From Ectothiorhodospira lacustris (GTDB taxonomy: Bacteria > Pseudomonadota > Gammaproteobacteria > Ectothiorhodospirales > Ectothiorhodospiraceae): DNA of 64,000 bases. The translations under genes and the position numbers were made by a program. The stretch lies in the NCBI RefSeq assembly GCF_022227845.1, contig NZ_JAJNQN010000006.1, forward strand, positions 62,001 through 126,000, in the 5' to 3' direction. This document shows, piece by piece, positions 1 to 7,663 of this stretch. Within the stretch, counting starts at the first letter, position 1. The number at the start of each line of letters is the position of its first letter. Under the pieces are notes generated by a model that saw nothing but the letters and a program-made list of their open reading frames with translations, ran no database searches and was not told the DNA's origin.

Positions 1-41
1 CCTTTCACCCTCTCCGGTCTTTTCGGCAGTGAGGATCCGTG

Positions 42-449
42 ATGAACGTCGATCTGCCCGAAGGGTATCGTCCCGATGCGGATGAGCCCTACATGTGCCC
101 CAGACATCTGAGCTATTTTCGCCGTCAGCTGCTGCAATGGCGTGACGAACTGCTGGATGAGTCGGAGCAGACCATCCGCAATCTTCAGGAGGAGCAGTGG
201 CGGGAGCCGGACCCCAACGACCGGGCCAGCCGTGAAAGCGATGCCAGCCTGGAGCTGCGCACCCGGGATCGCTACCGCAAGCTGCTGGGCAAGATCGACG
301 CCGCCTTGCGGCGCATCGATGACGGCAGCTACGGTTATTGCGAGGAGACCGGCGAGCCCATCGGCCTACGCCGTCTGGAGGCCCGTCCCATCGCCACCCT
401 GTGCATCGAGGCACAGGAGCGGCATGAGCGCGACGAGCGCTTCTCCTGA
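42..449 (+). CDS. dksA: DksA-family RNA polymerase-binding transcription factor, two-cysteine type
   Basis: DksA inserts a coiled coil into the RNA polymerase secondary channel and works with ppGpp to tune initiation at stable-RNA and amino-acid promoters. The 135-residue product has the coiled-coil tip motif DPNDRA (Asp57, Asp60, Ala62) and a C-terminal zinc-finger-like region, YGYCEETGEPIG...LCIEA. Only Cys100 and Cys121 of the usual four zinc ligands remain; the partner positions are Thr103 and Ala124. This matches the zinc-independent DksA2-like and alphaproteobacterial variants. The ATG at 42 is preferred over the GTG at 39 because GAGG at 31-34 is then spaced 7 nt. It converges on argA with only 11 nt between the stop codons. 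Confidence 0.92.
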   Translation: MNVDLPEGYRPDADEPYMCPRHLSYFRRQLLQWRDELLDESEQTIRNLQEEQWREPDPNDRASRESDASLELRTRDRYRKLLGKIDAALRRIDDGSYGYCEETGEPIGLRRLEARPIATLCIEAQERHERDERFS

Positions 450-460
450 TCAGGCCGTGA

Positions 461-1804
461 TCAGCCCGGCTTGCGTCGGGCCTCCGGCAGGGGCTTGATG
501 AAGATCTTGGAATTGCGCTGATAGTTGTACATCTGCTGCCGGGTGATGGGCAGGGCCTTGAGTTCGCCCGGCTCGAACCCCCGTTCCCGGAACCAGTGGG
601 CGGTTCGCGTGGTGAGGACGAACAGCCGTGTGATGCCCATGGTCCGTGCCTGTGACTCCAGATATTCCGCCAGCATCTCGGCGCGACCGCCCCCCCGATA
701 GTCGGCGTGGACCGCCACGCAGGCCAGTTCTCCCACCTGCTCCTCCGGGAACGGATACAGGGCCGCGCAGGCCAGGATCATGCCGTCCCGTTCGATCACG
801 GAGAACCGTTCGATCTCCAGCTCAAGCTGCTCCCGGGAACGGCGCACCAGGATACCCTCCGCCTCCAGCGGCTGGATGAGTTCCAGAATGCCGCCCACAT
901 CCTCGATCTGCGCCTGGCGCAGACGTTCGAAGCGTTCGCCGGTGATCAGGGTGCCGGCCCCTTCGCGGGTATACAGCTCCATCAGCAGGGCGCCGTCCTG
1001 GCACCGATCGACGATATGTACCCGCTCCACCGCCTGACGACAGGCGGTGATGGCGCTGCGCAGGTGGGCGGCCAGTTCATCGGGGATGCTGCGTGGTCCC
1101 TGGAGCAGTTCCTCGGCCTGGTCCGCCGTGAGATGGGTGATGGGGACCTGATCCCCGTCCCGCAGGTCCTGGGTGTCGCTGAAGAAGATCAGCTTGTCCG
1201 CCTTGAGCGCGACGGCGGCAGCGATGGCCACGTCCTCGGCGCTGAGGTTGAAGATCTCGCCGGTGGGGGAGTAGCCCATGGGCGGCAGCAGGACCATCTC
1301 GCCGGACTGGAGGTGTCGCCGCAGTCCTTCCGTATCCACCCGGCGAACCTCGCCCGTGTGCAGGTAATCCACCCCGTCGCGCACCCCCAGAGGGCGGGCG
1401 GTGACGAAATTGCCGGAAGAGACCCGCACCCGCACCCCGGACATGGGGGTATTGGCCAGTCCCATGGACAGCAGGGCCTCGATCTCCACCCGCAGGGAAC
1501 CGGCGGCATCCTTGACCGCCCGCAGGGCCTGCTCGTCGGTGACCCGCAGGCCGTTGACATAGCGGATTTCAGCCCCTTGGGCGCGTAGCCGCGCCTCGAT
1601 CTGTGGGCGTGCCCCGTGCACCAGCACCAGACGGACCCCCAGGGTCTGCAGGATGGCGATGTCGTGGAGCAGGGCGGCAAATCCCGGCTGCAGGGCCGCC
1701 TCGCCGCCGAAGGCGATCACAAAGGTGCGATCCCGGTGGGTGTTGATATAAGGGGCGGCGTCGCGGAACCAGGCGACGTGGGGGGCGATGGGGGCGTGTT
1801 TCAA
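461..1804 (-). CDS. argA: N-acetylglutamate synthase (amino-acid N-acetyltransferase)
   Basis: ArgA transfers acetyl from acetyl-CoA to glutamate, the first step of arginine biosynthesis, in the cytoplasm. The 447-residue product has the expected length and order: an N-terminal amino-acid-kinase-like domain (about 1-290, with FVIAFGGEA near residue 30 and LVLVHGARPQIE) that binds the arginine feedback inhibitor, and a C-terminal GNAT domain (about 295-435, with VHADYRGGGRAEMLAEYL). The start at MKHAPIAPHVAWF fits the family. It is a single gene, convergent with dksA and followed upstream by a 268-bp gap. Confidence 0.93.
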   Translation of the reverse strand: MKHAPIAPHVAWFRDAAPYINTHRDRTFVIAFGGEAALQPGFAALLHDIAILQTLGVRLVLVHGARPQIEARLRAQGAEIRYVNGLRVTDEQALRAVKDAAGSLRVEIEALLSMGLANTPMSGVRVRVSSGNFVTARPLGVRDGVDYLHTGEVRRVDTEGLRRHLQSGEMVLLPPMGYSPTGEIFNLSAEDVAIAAAVALKADKLIFFSDTQDLRDGDQVPITHLTADQAEELLQGPRSIPDELAAHLRSAITACRQAVERVHIVDRCQDGALLMELYTREGAGTLITGERFERLRQAQIEDVGGILELIQPLEAEGILVRRSREQLELEIERFSVIERDGMILACAALYPFPEEQVGELACVAVHADYRGGGRAEMLAEYLESQARTMGITRLFVLTTRTAHWFRERGFEPGELKALPITRQQMYNYQRNSKIFIKPLPEARRKPG

Positions 1805-2072
1805 TACCTTGATGTCCTGAAAGCTCGGTGGAAAGGGTCATATCCTAATAGAATCGGACCCCAGGCCGACATCCCCCGGCCGGCGGGTTTTCCATCATGG
1901 CGACATCCGTCAGGTCCATCAGCCGGACGAGTTTTTGGGTCTGGATCAGACCAAACCCGCCCAGGACCTGATCAAGGGGCTGATACAGCGGTTTTGCTAT
2001 CGTTAAGTGGTGTAGACTTCTCGTCATCTTCCCGGCTCTACGGGCCCCCTTTCCGTCCCGGTCCTCCCTTTA
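1805..2072. other. intergenic region between divergent argA and GNAT/peptidase genes
   Basis: This 268-bp gap must carry the promoters of argA (reading left) and of the GNAT/peptidase operon (reading right). I see no convincing promoter pair and no RNA gene. A short open frame on the plus strand ends at about 2005 but has no usable start codon, so I do not call it. Confidence 0.4.
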
Positions 2073-3167
2073 GTGATCCGCCCCGCCCAGCTTTCCGATA
2101 TCCCCGCTCTGCTGGCAATCGAGCAGCGATGCTTTTCCAGTGATCGACTCTCCCGCCGCCAGTTTCGCTACCTGCTGACCAAGGGTAAGGCCCATACCCT
2201 GGTGTTTGACGAAGGGGAGGGGATTCTGGGGTATGTGCTGCTGCTGTTCAGTCGCGGCACGTCCATGGCCCGACTGTATTCCATTGCCGTGGATGGTGCC
2301 GCCCGCGGACGGCGTCTCGGCCTGCAACTGGTGGAGGCCGCTGAAACCGAGGCCCGGGAACAGGACTGTGCCTATCTGCGCCTGGAGATTCGCAAGGACA
2401 ATCAGGCCTCCATCCGCCTGTTCGAATCCCTGGGCTATCGCCGCTTCGGCGAGTACGGGGATTACTACGAAGACCACATGGATGCCTGGCGTTACGAAAA
2501 ATCCCTGGCGCCGCATCTGCAGCCGGACATGGTGCGGGTGCCTTTCTACGAACAGACCCTGGATTTCACCTGTGGACCTTCATCGGTGATGATGGCCATG
2601 AAGGCGCTGGACCCCGCCATGCACATGGATCGGCGTCTGGAGCTGCGTCTGTGGCGAGAGGCTACCACCATTTTCATGACCGCCGGACATGGGGGGTGCG
2701 GCCCTTTCGGTCTGGCGCTTTCCGCCGCCCATCGCGGCTTCGGGGTGGAACTCACCCTGAACGACGAGCGCATGCCCCTGCTGGATTCCGTGCGCAGTGA
2801 GGAGAAGAAGGAGGTCATGCGGCTGGTGCAGGAGGACATGCTGGATGAGCTGCGGGAGCGGTGCGTACCGGTCCATTACGGTACCCTGAGCGCGGCGGAT
2901 CTGCGCGCCCGTTTCGAGGCCGGGGGCATCCCGGTGGTGCTGATCAGCTCCTACCAGATCTACGGTGAGAAGTTTCCCCACTGGGTGGTAGTGACCGGTT
3001 TTGATGATCACTTCATCTACGTGCACGATCCCTTCGTGGATTATGACAACGGTGAAACCCCAATGGATTCCATCAATATGCCCATCCTGCAGCGGGATTT
3101 TGAGCGCATGGCCCGGTACGGCAAGGCCGGGCTCAAGGCCGTGCTGGTGGTCTATCCTCGTTCGTAG
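2073..3167 (+). CDS. GNAT acetyltransferase fused to a papain-like (C39-type) peptidase domain
   Basis: This 364-residue cytoplasmic protein has two halves. Residues 1-145 are a RimI-like GNAT domain, with the acetyl-CoA loop around VDGAARGRRLGLQLVEAA (73-90) and LFESLGYRRFGEYGDYY. Residues 155-360 are a C39-like papain fold with Cys167 (FTCGPSS), His303 (FPHWVVVTG) and Asp319 (HDPF) as a plausible triad. The start is a GTG. It lies 32 bp before a long RimK-type ATP-grasp gene, a pairing seen in many proteobacteria and predicted to make, cap or trim a short peptide or amide tag. The substrate is unknown. Domain calls are secure; the joint function is inference. Confidence 0.85.
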   Translation: MIRPAQLSDIPALLAIEQRCFSSDRLSRRQFRYLLTKGKAHTLVFDEGEGILGYVLLLFSRGTSMARLYSIAVDGAARGRRLGLQLVEAAETEAREQDCAYLRLEIRKDNQASIRLFESLGYRRFGEYGDYYEDHMDAWRYEKSLAPHLQPDMVRVPFYEQTLDFTCGPSSVMMAMKALDPAMHMDRRLELRLWREATTIFMTAGHGGCGPFGLALSAAHRGFGVELTLNDERMPLLDSVRSEEKKEVMRLVQEDMLDELRERCVPVHYGTLSAADLRARFEAGGIPVVLISSYQIYGEKFPHWVVVTGFDDHFIYVHDPFVDYDNGETPMDSINMPILQRDFERMARYGKAGLKAVLVVYPRS

Positions 3168-3199
3168 TCTTCCCCACCACAAAAAGGAGAACACTATCC

Positions 3200-4672
3200 A
3201 TGTCGGATCACGTCCTGCTCATCGAGCAGCCCGGGGACTGGAAGCCCCATTTCCCCGAATACCCCGTGGTGGTGGCTGAGGACTACCTCACCAATCCCAG
3301 GTATTCCAGTCATACCCGTCTGCGGGTCATCAACCTGTGCCGCAGTCACCGTTACCTGAGCGAAGGCTATTACTGCTCTCTGCTGGCGGAAGCCCGTCAG
3401 CACAAGGTGGTGCCCACGGTGCGTACCCTGCAGGACCTGTCCAGAAAATCCATCTACAGCCTGGATACCGAGGACATCGACCGCAAGGTGGCCCGGGTGC
3501 TGGGGCGCAAGCGTGCCGGCCTGCAGCCCACCGCCTTCGAGATCACGGTCTTCTTCGGCCAGTGCGCCCCCAAGGAAATGCACGAGATCGGCCAGCAGCT
3601 GTTCTCCATCTTTCGGGCGCCCATGTTCAAGGTGGAATTCAGGCTGGTCGGTCAGTGGCGCATCGAAGCCATCAAGCCCCTGGCCCTGAACAGCCTGACC
3701 CCGGAGCAGGAAACGGCCTTCTTCGAGGCTCTGGACCATTATCTCAAGCGTCCCTGGCGCAAGCCGCGGGGGCCGCGAAACTTCAAGTATGACCTGGCCA
3801 TCCTGCAGAACCCGGACGAGGATCTGCCGCCGTCCAATCGGGCGGCGCTGAACCAGTTCGTTCGCCAGGGCAAGGCCCTGGGGCTGGAGGTGGACCTGAT
3901 CGACCGCAAGGATTTCGGCCGTCTGGCCGAGTTCGATGCCCTGCTCATCCGCGAGACGACCCGGATCGACCATTACACCTACCGTTTTGCCCGCAAGGCG
4001 GACAGCGAGGGGATGGTGGTGATCGATGATCCGGATTCCATTCTCAAGTGCACCAACAAGGTCTATCTGGCGGAACTGCTGGCGGGACAGAAGGTGCCCA
4101 CGCCTAAGACGCTGATCCTGCGCAAGGAGAACATCCTGGCGGCCGAGGAGGTGATCGGCTATCCGGTGGTGCTGAAAATCCCCGATGGTTCCTTTTCCCG
4201 GGGGGTGTTCAAGGCGGAGGACCGGGCGGCGCTGGAAGAGATCAGCAAACGTCTGTTCAAGGAGTCGGATCTGATCCTGGCCCAGGAATTCGTCTACACG
4301 GAATTTGACTGGCGAGTGGGGATTCTGAACAAGCAGCCCCTGTACGTGTGCCAGTACCTGATGTCCAAGAAACACTGGCAGATCGTCAACCACCAGGCCA
4401 AGGGCAGCCTGCGCCAAGGTGGATTCCGCACCCTGCCGGTGGATCAGGCCCCCCCCTTGGTGGTGAAGACGGCCCTCAAGGCTGCCAACCTGATCGGTGA
4501 CGGCCTGTACGGCGTGGATCTCAAGCAGACCGAGCGCGGCGTCATGGTGATCGAGGTGAATGATAATCCCAATCTGGATGCGGGCGTGGAAGACGAGGTA
4601 CTCAAGGAGGGACTGTATCAGGCCATCATGAAGGACTTTGTACGGCGTCTGGATCTGATGCGCAGGCGTTGA
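3200..4672 (+). CDS. RimK-like ATP-grasp ligase with N-terminal RLAN domain
   Basis: This 490-residue protein is far longer than ordinary RimK (about 300 residues). The first roughly 190 residues form the RimK-like ATP-grasp N-terminal (RLAN) region. Residues about 200-485 are an ATP-grasp ligase, with KCTNKVYLAELL, the ATP-binding strand AQEFVYTEFDWRVGIL and the Mg-binding motif VIEVNDNPNLDAG. Such enzymes form an amide bond between a carboxylate and an amino acid via an acylphosphate. An AAAAGGAG box (3181-3188) precedes the ATG. It is cotranscribed with the GNAT/peptidase gene; the acceptor is unknown. It is distinct from the classical RimK encoded at 20.6 kb. Confidence 0.85.
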   Translation: MSDHVLLIEQPGDWKPHFPEYPVVVAEDYLTNPRYSSHTRLRVINLCRSHRYLSEGYYCSLLAEARQHKVVPTVRTLQDLSRKSIYSLDTEDIDRKVARVLGRKRAGLQPTAFEITVFFGQCAPKEMHEIGQQLFSIFRAPMFKVEFRLVGQWRIEAIKPLALNSLTPEQETAFFEALDHYLKRPWRKPRGPRNFKYDLAILQNPDEDLPPSNRAALNQFVRQGKALGLEVDLIDRKDFGRLAEFDALLIRETTRIDHYTYRFARKADSEGMVVIDDPDSILKCTNKVYLAELLAGQKVPTPKTLILRKENILAAEEVIGYPVVLKIPDGSFSRGVFKAEDRAALEEISKRLFKESDLILAQEFVYTEFDWRVGILNKQPLYVCQYLMSKKHWQIVNHQAKGSLRQGGFRTLPVDQAPPLVVKTALKAANLIGDGLYGVDLKQTERGVMVIEVNDNPNLDAGVEDEVLKEGLYQAIMKDFVRRLDLMRRR

Positions 4673-4681
4673 TGTATCACG

Positions 4682-4775
4682 GCTGTTACACCCGGCCCGA
4701 GGTTGCTGAAAGTCGCTTGGGTAAAGGTGCGTACTTGATCTTCACGGCACTGAAGGCGGGGCGGGGTGTAACAGC
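4682..4775. promoter_or_regulatory. 12-bp inverted repeat, candidate enhancer sites of the sigma-54 activator
   Basis: GCTGTTACACCC at 4682-4693 is matched exactly by its reverse complement GGGTGTAACAGC at 4764-4775, with 70 bp between. Each arm holds a TGT-N-ACA core. The arms lie about 95-190 bp upstream of the -24/-12 element at 4871, the usual distance for enhancer-binding proteins. A related CGTGTGACAG lies at 10721-10730 in front of the activator gene. The repeat is read directly; its role is inferred. Confidence 0.5.
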
Positions 4776-4870
4776 ATAGATACAGTTTTGGCGGGGTAAA
4801 TCGGCACTATCCCGCAAAAATATGGGCGGCCTATTCTTAAGTATCTATTAATACTGGTTTTTTCCTTTGC

Positions 4871-4886
4871 TGGCTCGGTCCTTGCT
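4871..4886 (+). promoter_or_regulatory. sigma-54 (-24/-12) promoter of the amyloid-like operon
   Basis: TGGCTCGGTCCTTGCT matches the RpoN consensus TGGCAC-N5-TTGCW at all but one core position, with exactly 10 nt between the invariant GG and GC. Transcription would start near 4898, giving a leader of about 60 nt before the ATG at 4962. A sigma-54 activator gene lies in the same locus (9300-10685). Confidence 0.75.
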
Positions 4887-4961
4887 CAATGAGCCCTCGG
4901 GTACGGCAGGTCGTATGCACCTGCATATCCGAACCTGGCCCATGTGAGGAGGAACGATTTC

Positions 4962-6473
4962 ATGATGACTTTCAAGAAGACTGCGATTTCAGCCGCTGTT
5001 GCCCTGGCATTCGGCCTTTCCGGCGCTGCATGGGCGGATGTTGGTAATCCCGGTGACGGTGATGGCGACAGAAGCGCACAGGGTGCTTATGATTCCTTCA
5101 ACGCCACTGCCGCGGATTCCTTCAACAATACGGCATCGGACTCCGGCAACAACAGCTGGACCGACTCTGCCAACGACAATTCCGATAACAGCCTGAACAC
5201 GAGCATTGCCGATTCCGGCAATACCCAGGCGGACAACAACTCCGATAACAGCCTGAACACGAACATCGCCGATTCCGGCAATACCCAGGCGGACAACAAC
5301 TCCGATAACAGCCTGAACACGAGCATTGCCGATTCCGGCAATACCCAGGCGGACAACAACTCCGATAACAGCCTGAACACGAGCATTGCCGATTCCGGCA
5401 ATACCCAGGCGGACAACAACTCCGACAACAGCCTGAACACGAACATCGCCGACTCCGGCAACAACATGTCGGACAATTCGAACAATTCGGATAATTCCAA
5501 TAACTCCGACAACAGCCTGAATACAAGCATTGCCGACTCGGGCAACAGCCAGGCGGACAACAACTCCGACAACAGCACCAACACCACTATTGCCGACTCG
5601 GGCAATAACCAGTCGGACAACAGCCTCAATACGAGCATTGCCGACTCCGGCAACAGCCAGGCCGACAACAGCACCAATACCAGCATTGCCGATTCCGGTA
5701 ATAACCAGTCGGATAACAGCATCAATACGAGCATTGCCGACTCGGGCAACAGCCAGGCGGACAACAACTCCGACAACAGCACCAACACCAGCATTGCCGA
5801 TTCTGGCAATAATCAGTCGGATAACAGTATCAACACCAGCATTGCCGACTCGGGCAACAGCCAGGCGGATAACAACTCCGACAACAGCACCAATACCAGC
5901 ATCGCTGATTCCGGCAATGACCAGTCGGACAACAGTATCAATACCAGCATCGCCGATTCCGGCAATGATCAGTCGGACAACAGCATCAATACCAGCATTG
6001 CCGATTCCGGTAATGATCAGTCGGATAACAGTGTGAACGGCTCATTCAATATCTCCGACTCCGGTAATGATCAATCGGATAATTCCGATAATTCCGATAA
6101 CAGCATCAATGACTCCTTCAATACGAACATTGCCGACTCGGGCAATAACTCGTCGGATAATTCCAATAACTCCGATAACAGTGTCGTGACTACGACGACC
6201 ATCGATAACAGCGTGGCTGACTCTTTCAATGTCAACATTGCTTCCATGGTGGTGTCTGAAAATGACCTGAGCGGTGCGGTGACGGATACCTATTTGTACA
6301 TTGAAGGGGAAGGCAGCTATAACTCTTCCAACATGATTGGGGACAGCGGATTCAGCAACTCCGCAGGTATCACCCAAGTGGCACAGAATGCCGGGACCAA
6401 CAGCTTGGTGCAGCAACAGGTGTCTGTCCAGGCTCACCTGGGTCTGCCGGGCGGGAATGGTGGCAGCAACTGA
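4962..6473 (+). CDS. secreted Asn/Asp/Ser-rich repeat protein, probable Fap-like amyloid subunit
   Basis: The 503-residue product starts with a signal peptide (MMTFKKTAISAAVALAFG..., cut after AWA). About 16 copies follow of a 15-20-residue unit centred on NTSIADSGN, separated by QADNNSDNS-type linkers (about 70-410). The C-terminal 90 residues are not repetitive and end in ITQVAQNAGTNSLVQQQVSV. Periodic Asn/Gln/Ser ladders of this kind occur in curlin and Fap subunits. A C39 peptidase and a FapF-like barrel are encoded alongside, so a FapB/FapC-type extracellular fibre subunit is the best reading. The units are shorter and more acidic than those of Pseudomonas FapC. ATG 4962 is chosen for the AGGAGGA box 8 nt upstream. 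An alternative is a non-amyloid beta-solenoid adhesin. Confidence 0.75.
   Translation: MMTFKKTAISAAVALAFGLSGAAWADVGNPGDGDGDRSAQGAYDSFNATAADSFNNTASDSGNNSWTDSANDNSDNSLNTSIADSGNTQADNNSDNSLNTNIADSGNTQADNNSDNSLNTSIADSGNTQADNNSDNSLNTSIADSGNTQADNNSDNSLNTNIADSGNNMSDNSNNSDNSNNSDNSLNTSIADSGNSQADNNSDNSTNTTIADSGNNQSDNSLNTSIADSGNSQADNSTNTSIADSGNNQSDNSINTSIADSGNSQADNNSDNSTNTSIADSGNNQSDNSINTSIADSGNSQADNNSDNSTNTSIADSGNDQSDNSINTSIADSGNDQSDNSINTSIADSGNDQSDNSVNGSFNISDSGNDQSDNSDNSDNSINDSFNTNIADSGNNSSDNSNNSDNSVVTTTTIDNSVADSFNVNIASMVVSENDLSGAVTDTYLYIEGEGSYNSSNMIGDSGFSNSAGITQVAQNAGTNSLVQQQVSVQAHLGLPGGNGGSN
5181..5460 (+). repeat. 60-bp tandem repeats inside the amyloid subunit gene
   Basis: Four contiguous 60-bp units (5181-5240, 5241-5300, 5301-5360, 5361-5420) plus a partial fifth. 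Units 1, 3 and 4 are identical; unit 2 differs at a few bases and changes NTS to NTN. Each encodes 20 residues, so copy-number change would keep the reading frame. More diverged 45-60-bp units continue to about 6180. Confidence 0.95.
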
Positions 6474-6508
6474 GAGATGGACCTGAGTTCGTGATGGCTC
6501 AGGTACTG

Positions 6509-6541
6509 CGCGAACGGCGGACTTCATGTCCGCCGTTCGCG
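6509..6541 (+). promoter_or_regulatory. perfect 14-bp hairpin behind the amyloid subunit gene
   Basis: CGCGAACGGCGGAC (6509-6522), a 5-nt loop and its exact reverse complement (6528-6541) form a GC-rich hairpin 36 nt after the subunit stop. A second weaker stem (ACCTGAG 6481-6487 with CTCAGGT 6498-6504) precedes it. There is no T tract, so it is more likely an mRNA-stabilising or attenuating element inside the operon than a full terminator. A weak sigma-54-like match (6495-6509, TGGCTC-N5-CTGC) overlaps it and is probably fortuitous. Confidence 0.6.
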
Positions 6542-6578
6542 GCTGAAACCAAATCCCAGACTGTGGAGGTATGCGAGG

Positions 6579-6938
6579 ATGTTCGGGTACGAAAAGTCAA
6601 GAGCAGTCCTTGCCGGCACCACCATGCTGCTGATGGTAGGAACGACCATGCTCCTACCTGTTCATGCAGATGATTTTGCTTTGCCCGTCGCGGTGGATGT
6701 GGACACTCTGGAGATGCAGAGGGCCAAACAAAATATATCGACCCTTCAGCTGAGTCATATGACTTCCAATGCGGGTCTTTCGAATACAACCATGGAGGGG
6801 GTATTTTCCAGCGGGGACAACGTCCTGAGTATGGGTGTATTGGAGCACGCTCAGGGTATCAATACGATCATTCAAAATACGGGACATAATGTCATCATCC
6901 AGGAGTCCCTGATACTGAATGTCAATGTTTCACCCTGA
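6579..6938 (+). CDS. small secreted protein of the Fap-like locus, minor subunit or chaperone candidate
   Basis: This 119-residue protein has a signal peptide (about 1-30, ending PVHADD). The mature part has no repeats but ends in GINTIIQNTGHNVIIQESLI, the same Gln-Asn pattern as the C-terminus of the large repeat subunit (VAQNAGTNSLVQQQ) and the protein at 7664-8158 (WATVIQNTLNEQMIV). That shared segment suggests it enters or caps the same fibre, like FapA, FapB or FapE, but I cannot assign it to one of these. TGGAGG lies 9 nt before the ATG. Its last 20 bp overlap the peptidase gene, which implies translational coupling. Confidence 0.65.
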   Translation: MFGYEKSRAVLAGTTMLLMVGTTMLLPVHADDFALPVAVDVDTLEMQRAKQNISTLQLSHMTSNAGLSNTTMEGVFSSGDNVLSMGVLEHAQGINTIIQNTGHNVIIQESLILNVNVSP

Positions 6939-7650
6939 TGCCGTGATGGCGAGGCTATTTGTCGTGGGCATGCTGGTCGGTGCTGTCATGCTGACCCTGC
7001 CCGCCGGTTTGCAGGCATCCGGGGTGGTGCATGTTCCGGGTCTTGTGGGCAGCCATGAGGTGGGCGTGACCAGCCTGCAGGCGATGCGCTTCAAGACGGT
7101 GATCCGTCAGCGCTATGACTTCAGTTGCGGATCCGCGGCACTGGCAACCTTGCTGACCTATCATTACGGACGGCCTGTTTCGGAACAGGATACCTTCAAT
7201 GCCATGTTCGAAATGGGAGACCAGGAACGGATCAGGATGCAGGGTTTTTCCATGCTGGACATGAAGCGCTATCTGCAGACACGACAGGGGCTGGGGTCGG
7301 ACGGGTTTCGTCTCCCCCTGGAAAAGCTGGATGAGTTGGGTGTGCCGGCCATCGCCCTGGTGGATATTGACGGGTATCGGCACTTTGTTGTGATAAAGGG
7401 GATTCGTGACGGCCGTGTATTGCTGGGGGACCCGGCCTTGGGTGTTCGGGATTACTCCGTGGCCGGATTCAAGGATATCTGGAGCAACGATATCCTGTTC
7501 CTGATCCGTGACGAGGTCAGCCGTGGTCGTGAGCATTTCAATGCGCCGGTGGCTTGGGATGCGCTGACGAAACCACCCTACGGGACGGCACTGGCACGCG
7601 ATGGGCTGTCCAATTTCATACTGTCCCTGCCCAGGGCTTCCGACTGGTAG
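6919..7650 (+). CDS. fapD: exported C39-family cysteine peptidase, FapD-like
   Basis: This 243-residue protein has an N-terminal signal or anchor segment (LFVVGMLVGAVMLTLPAG) and a papain-like C39 domain with Cys70 (DFSCGSAA), His155 (YRHFVVIKG) and Asp171 (LLGDPALG). Stand-alone periplasmic C39 peptidases of this size are typical of Fap loci, where FapD is needed for amyloid export or processing. Its place between two small secreted proteins and downstream of the repeat subunit supports that role. It overlaps the upstream gene by 20 bp; starts at 6925 and 6946 are also possible. It is unlike bacteriocin-export C39 domains because it lacks the ABC transporter part. Confidence 0.8.
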   Translation: MSMFHPDAVMARLFVVGMLVGAVMLTLPAGLQASGVVHVPGLVGSHEVGVTSLQAMRFKTVIRQRYDFSCGSAALATLLTYHYGRPVSEQDTFNAMFEMGDQERIRMQGFSMLDMKRYLQTRQGLGSDGFRLPLEKLDELGVPAIALVDIDGYRHFVVIKGIRDGRVLLGDPALGVRDYSVAGFKDIWSNDILFLIRDEVSRGREHFNAPVAWDALTKPPYGTALARDGLSNFILSLPRASDW

Positions 7651-7663
7651 TTGAGGAGGGCAT

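Noticed and set aside
1845-2027. Short frames in the argA upstream gap
   Set aside because: No start with a ribosome-binding site and no similarity that I recognise.
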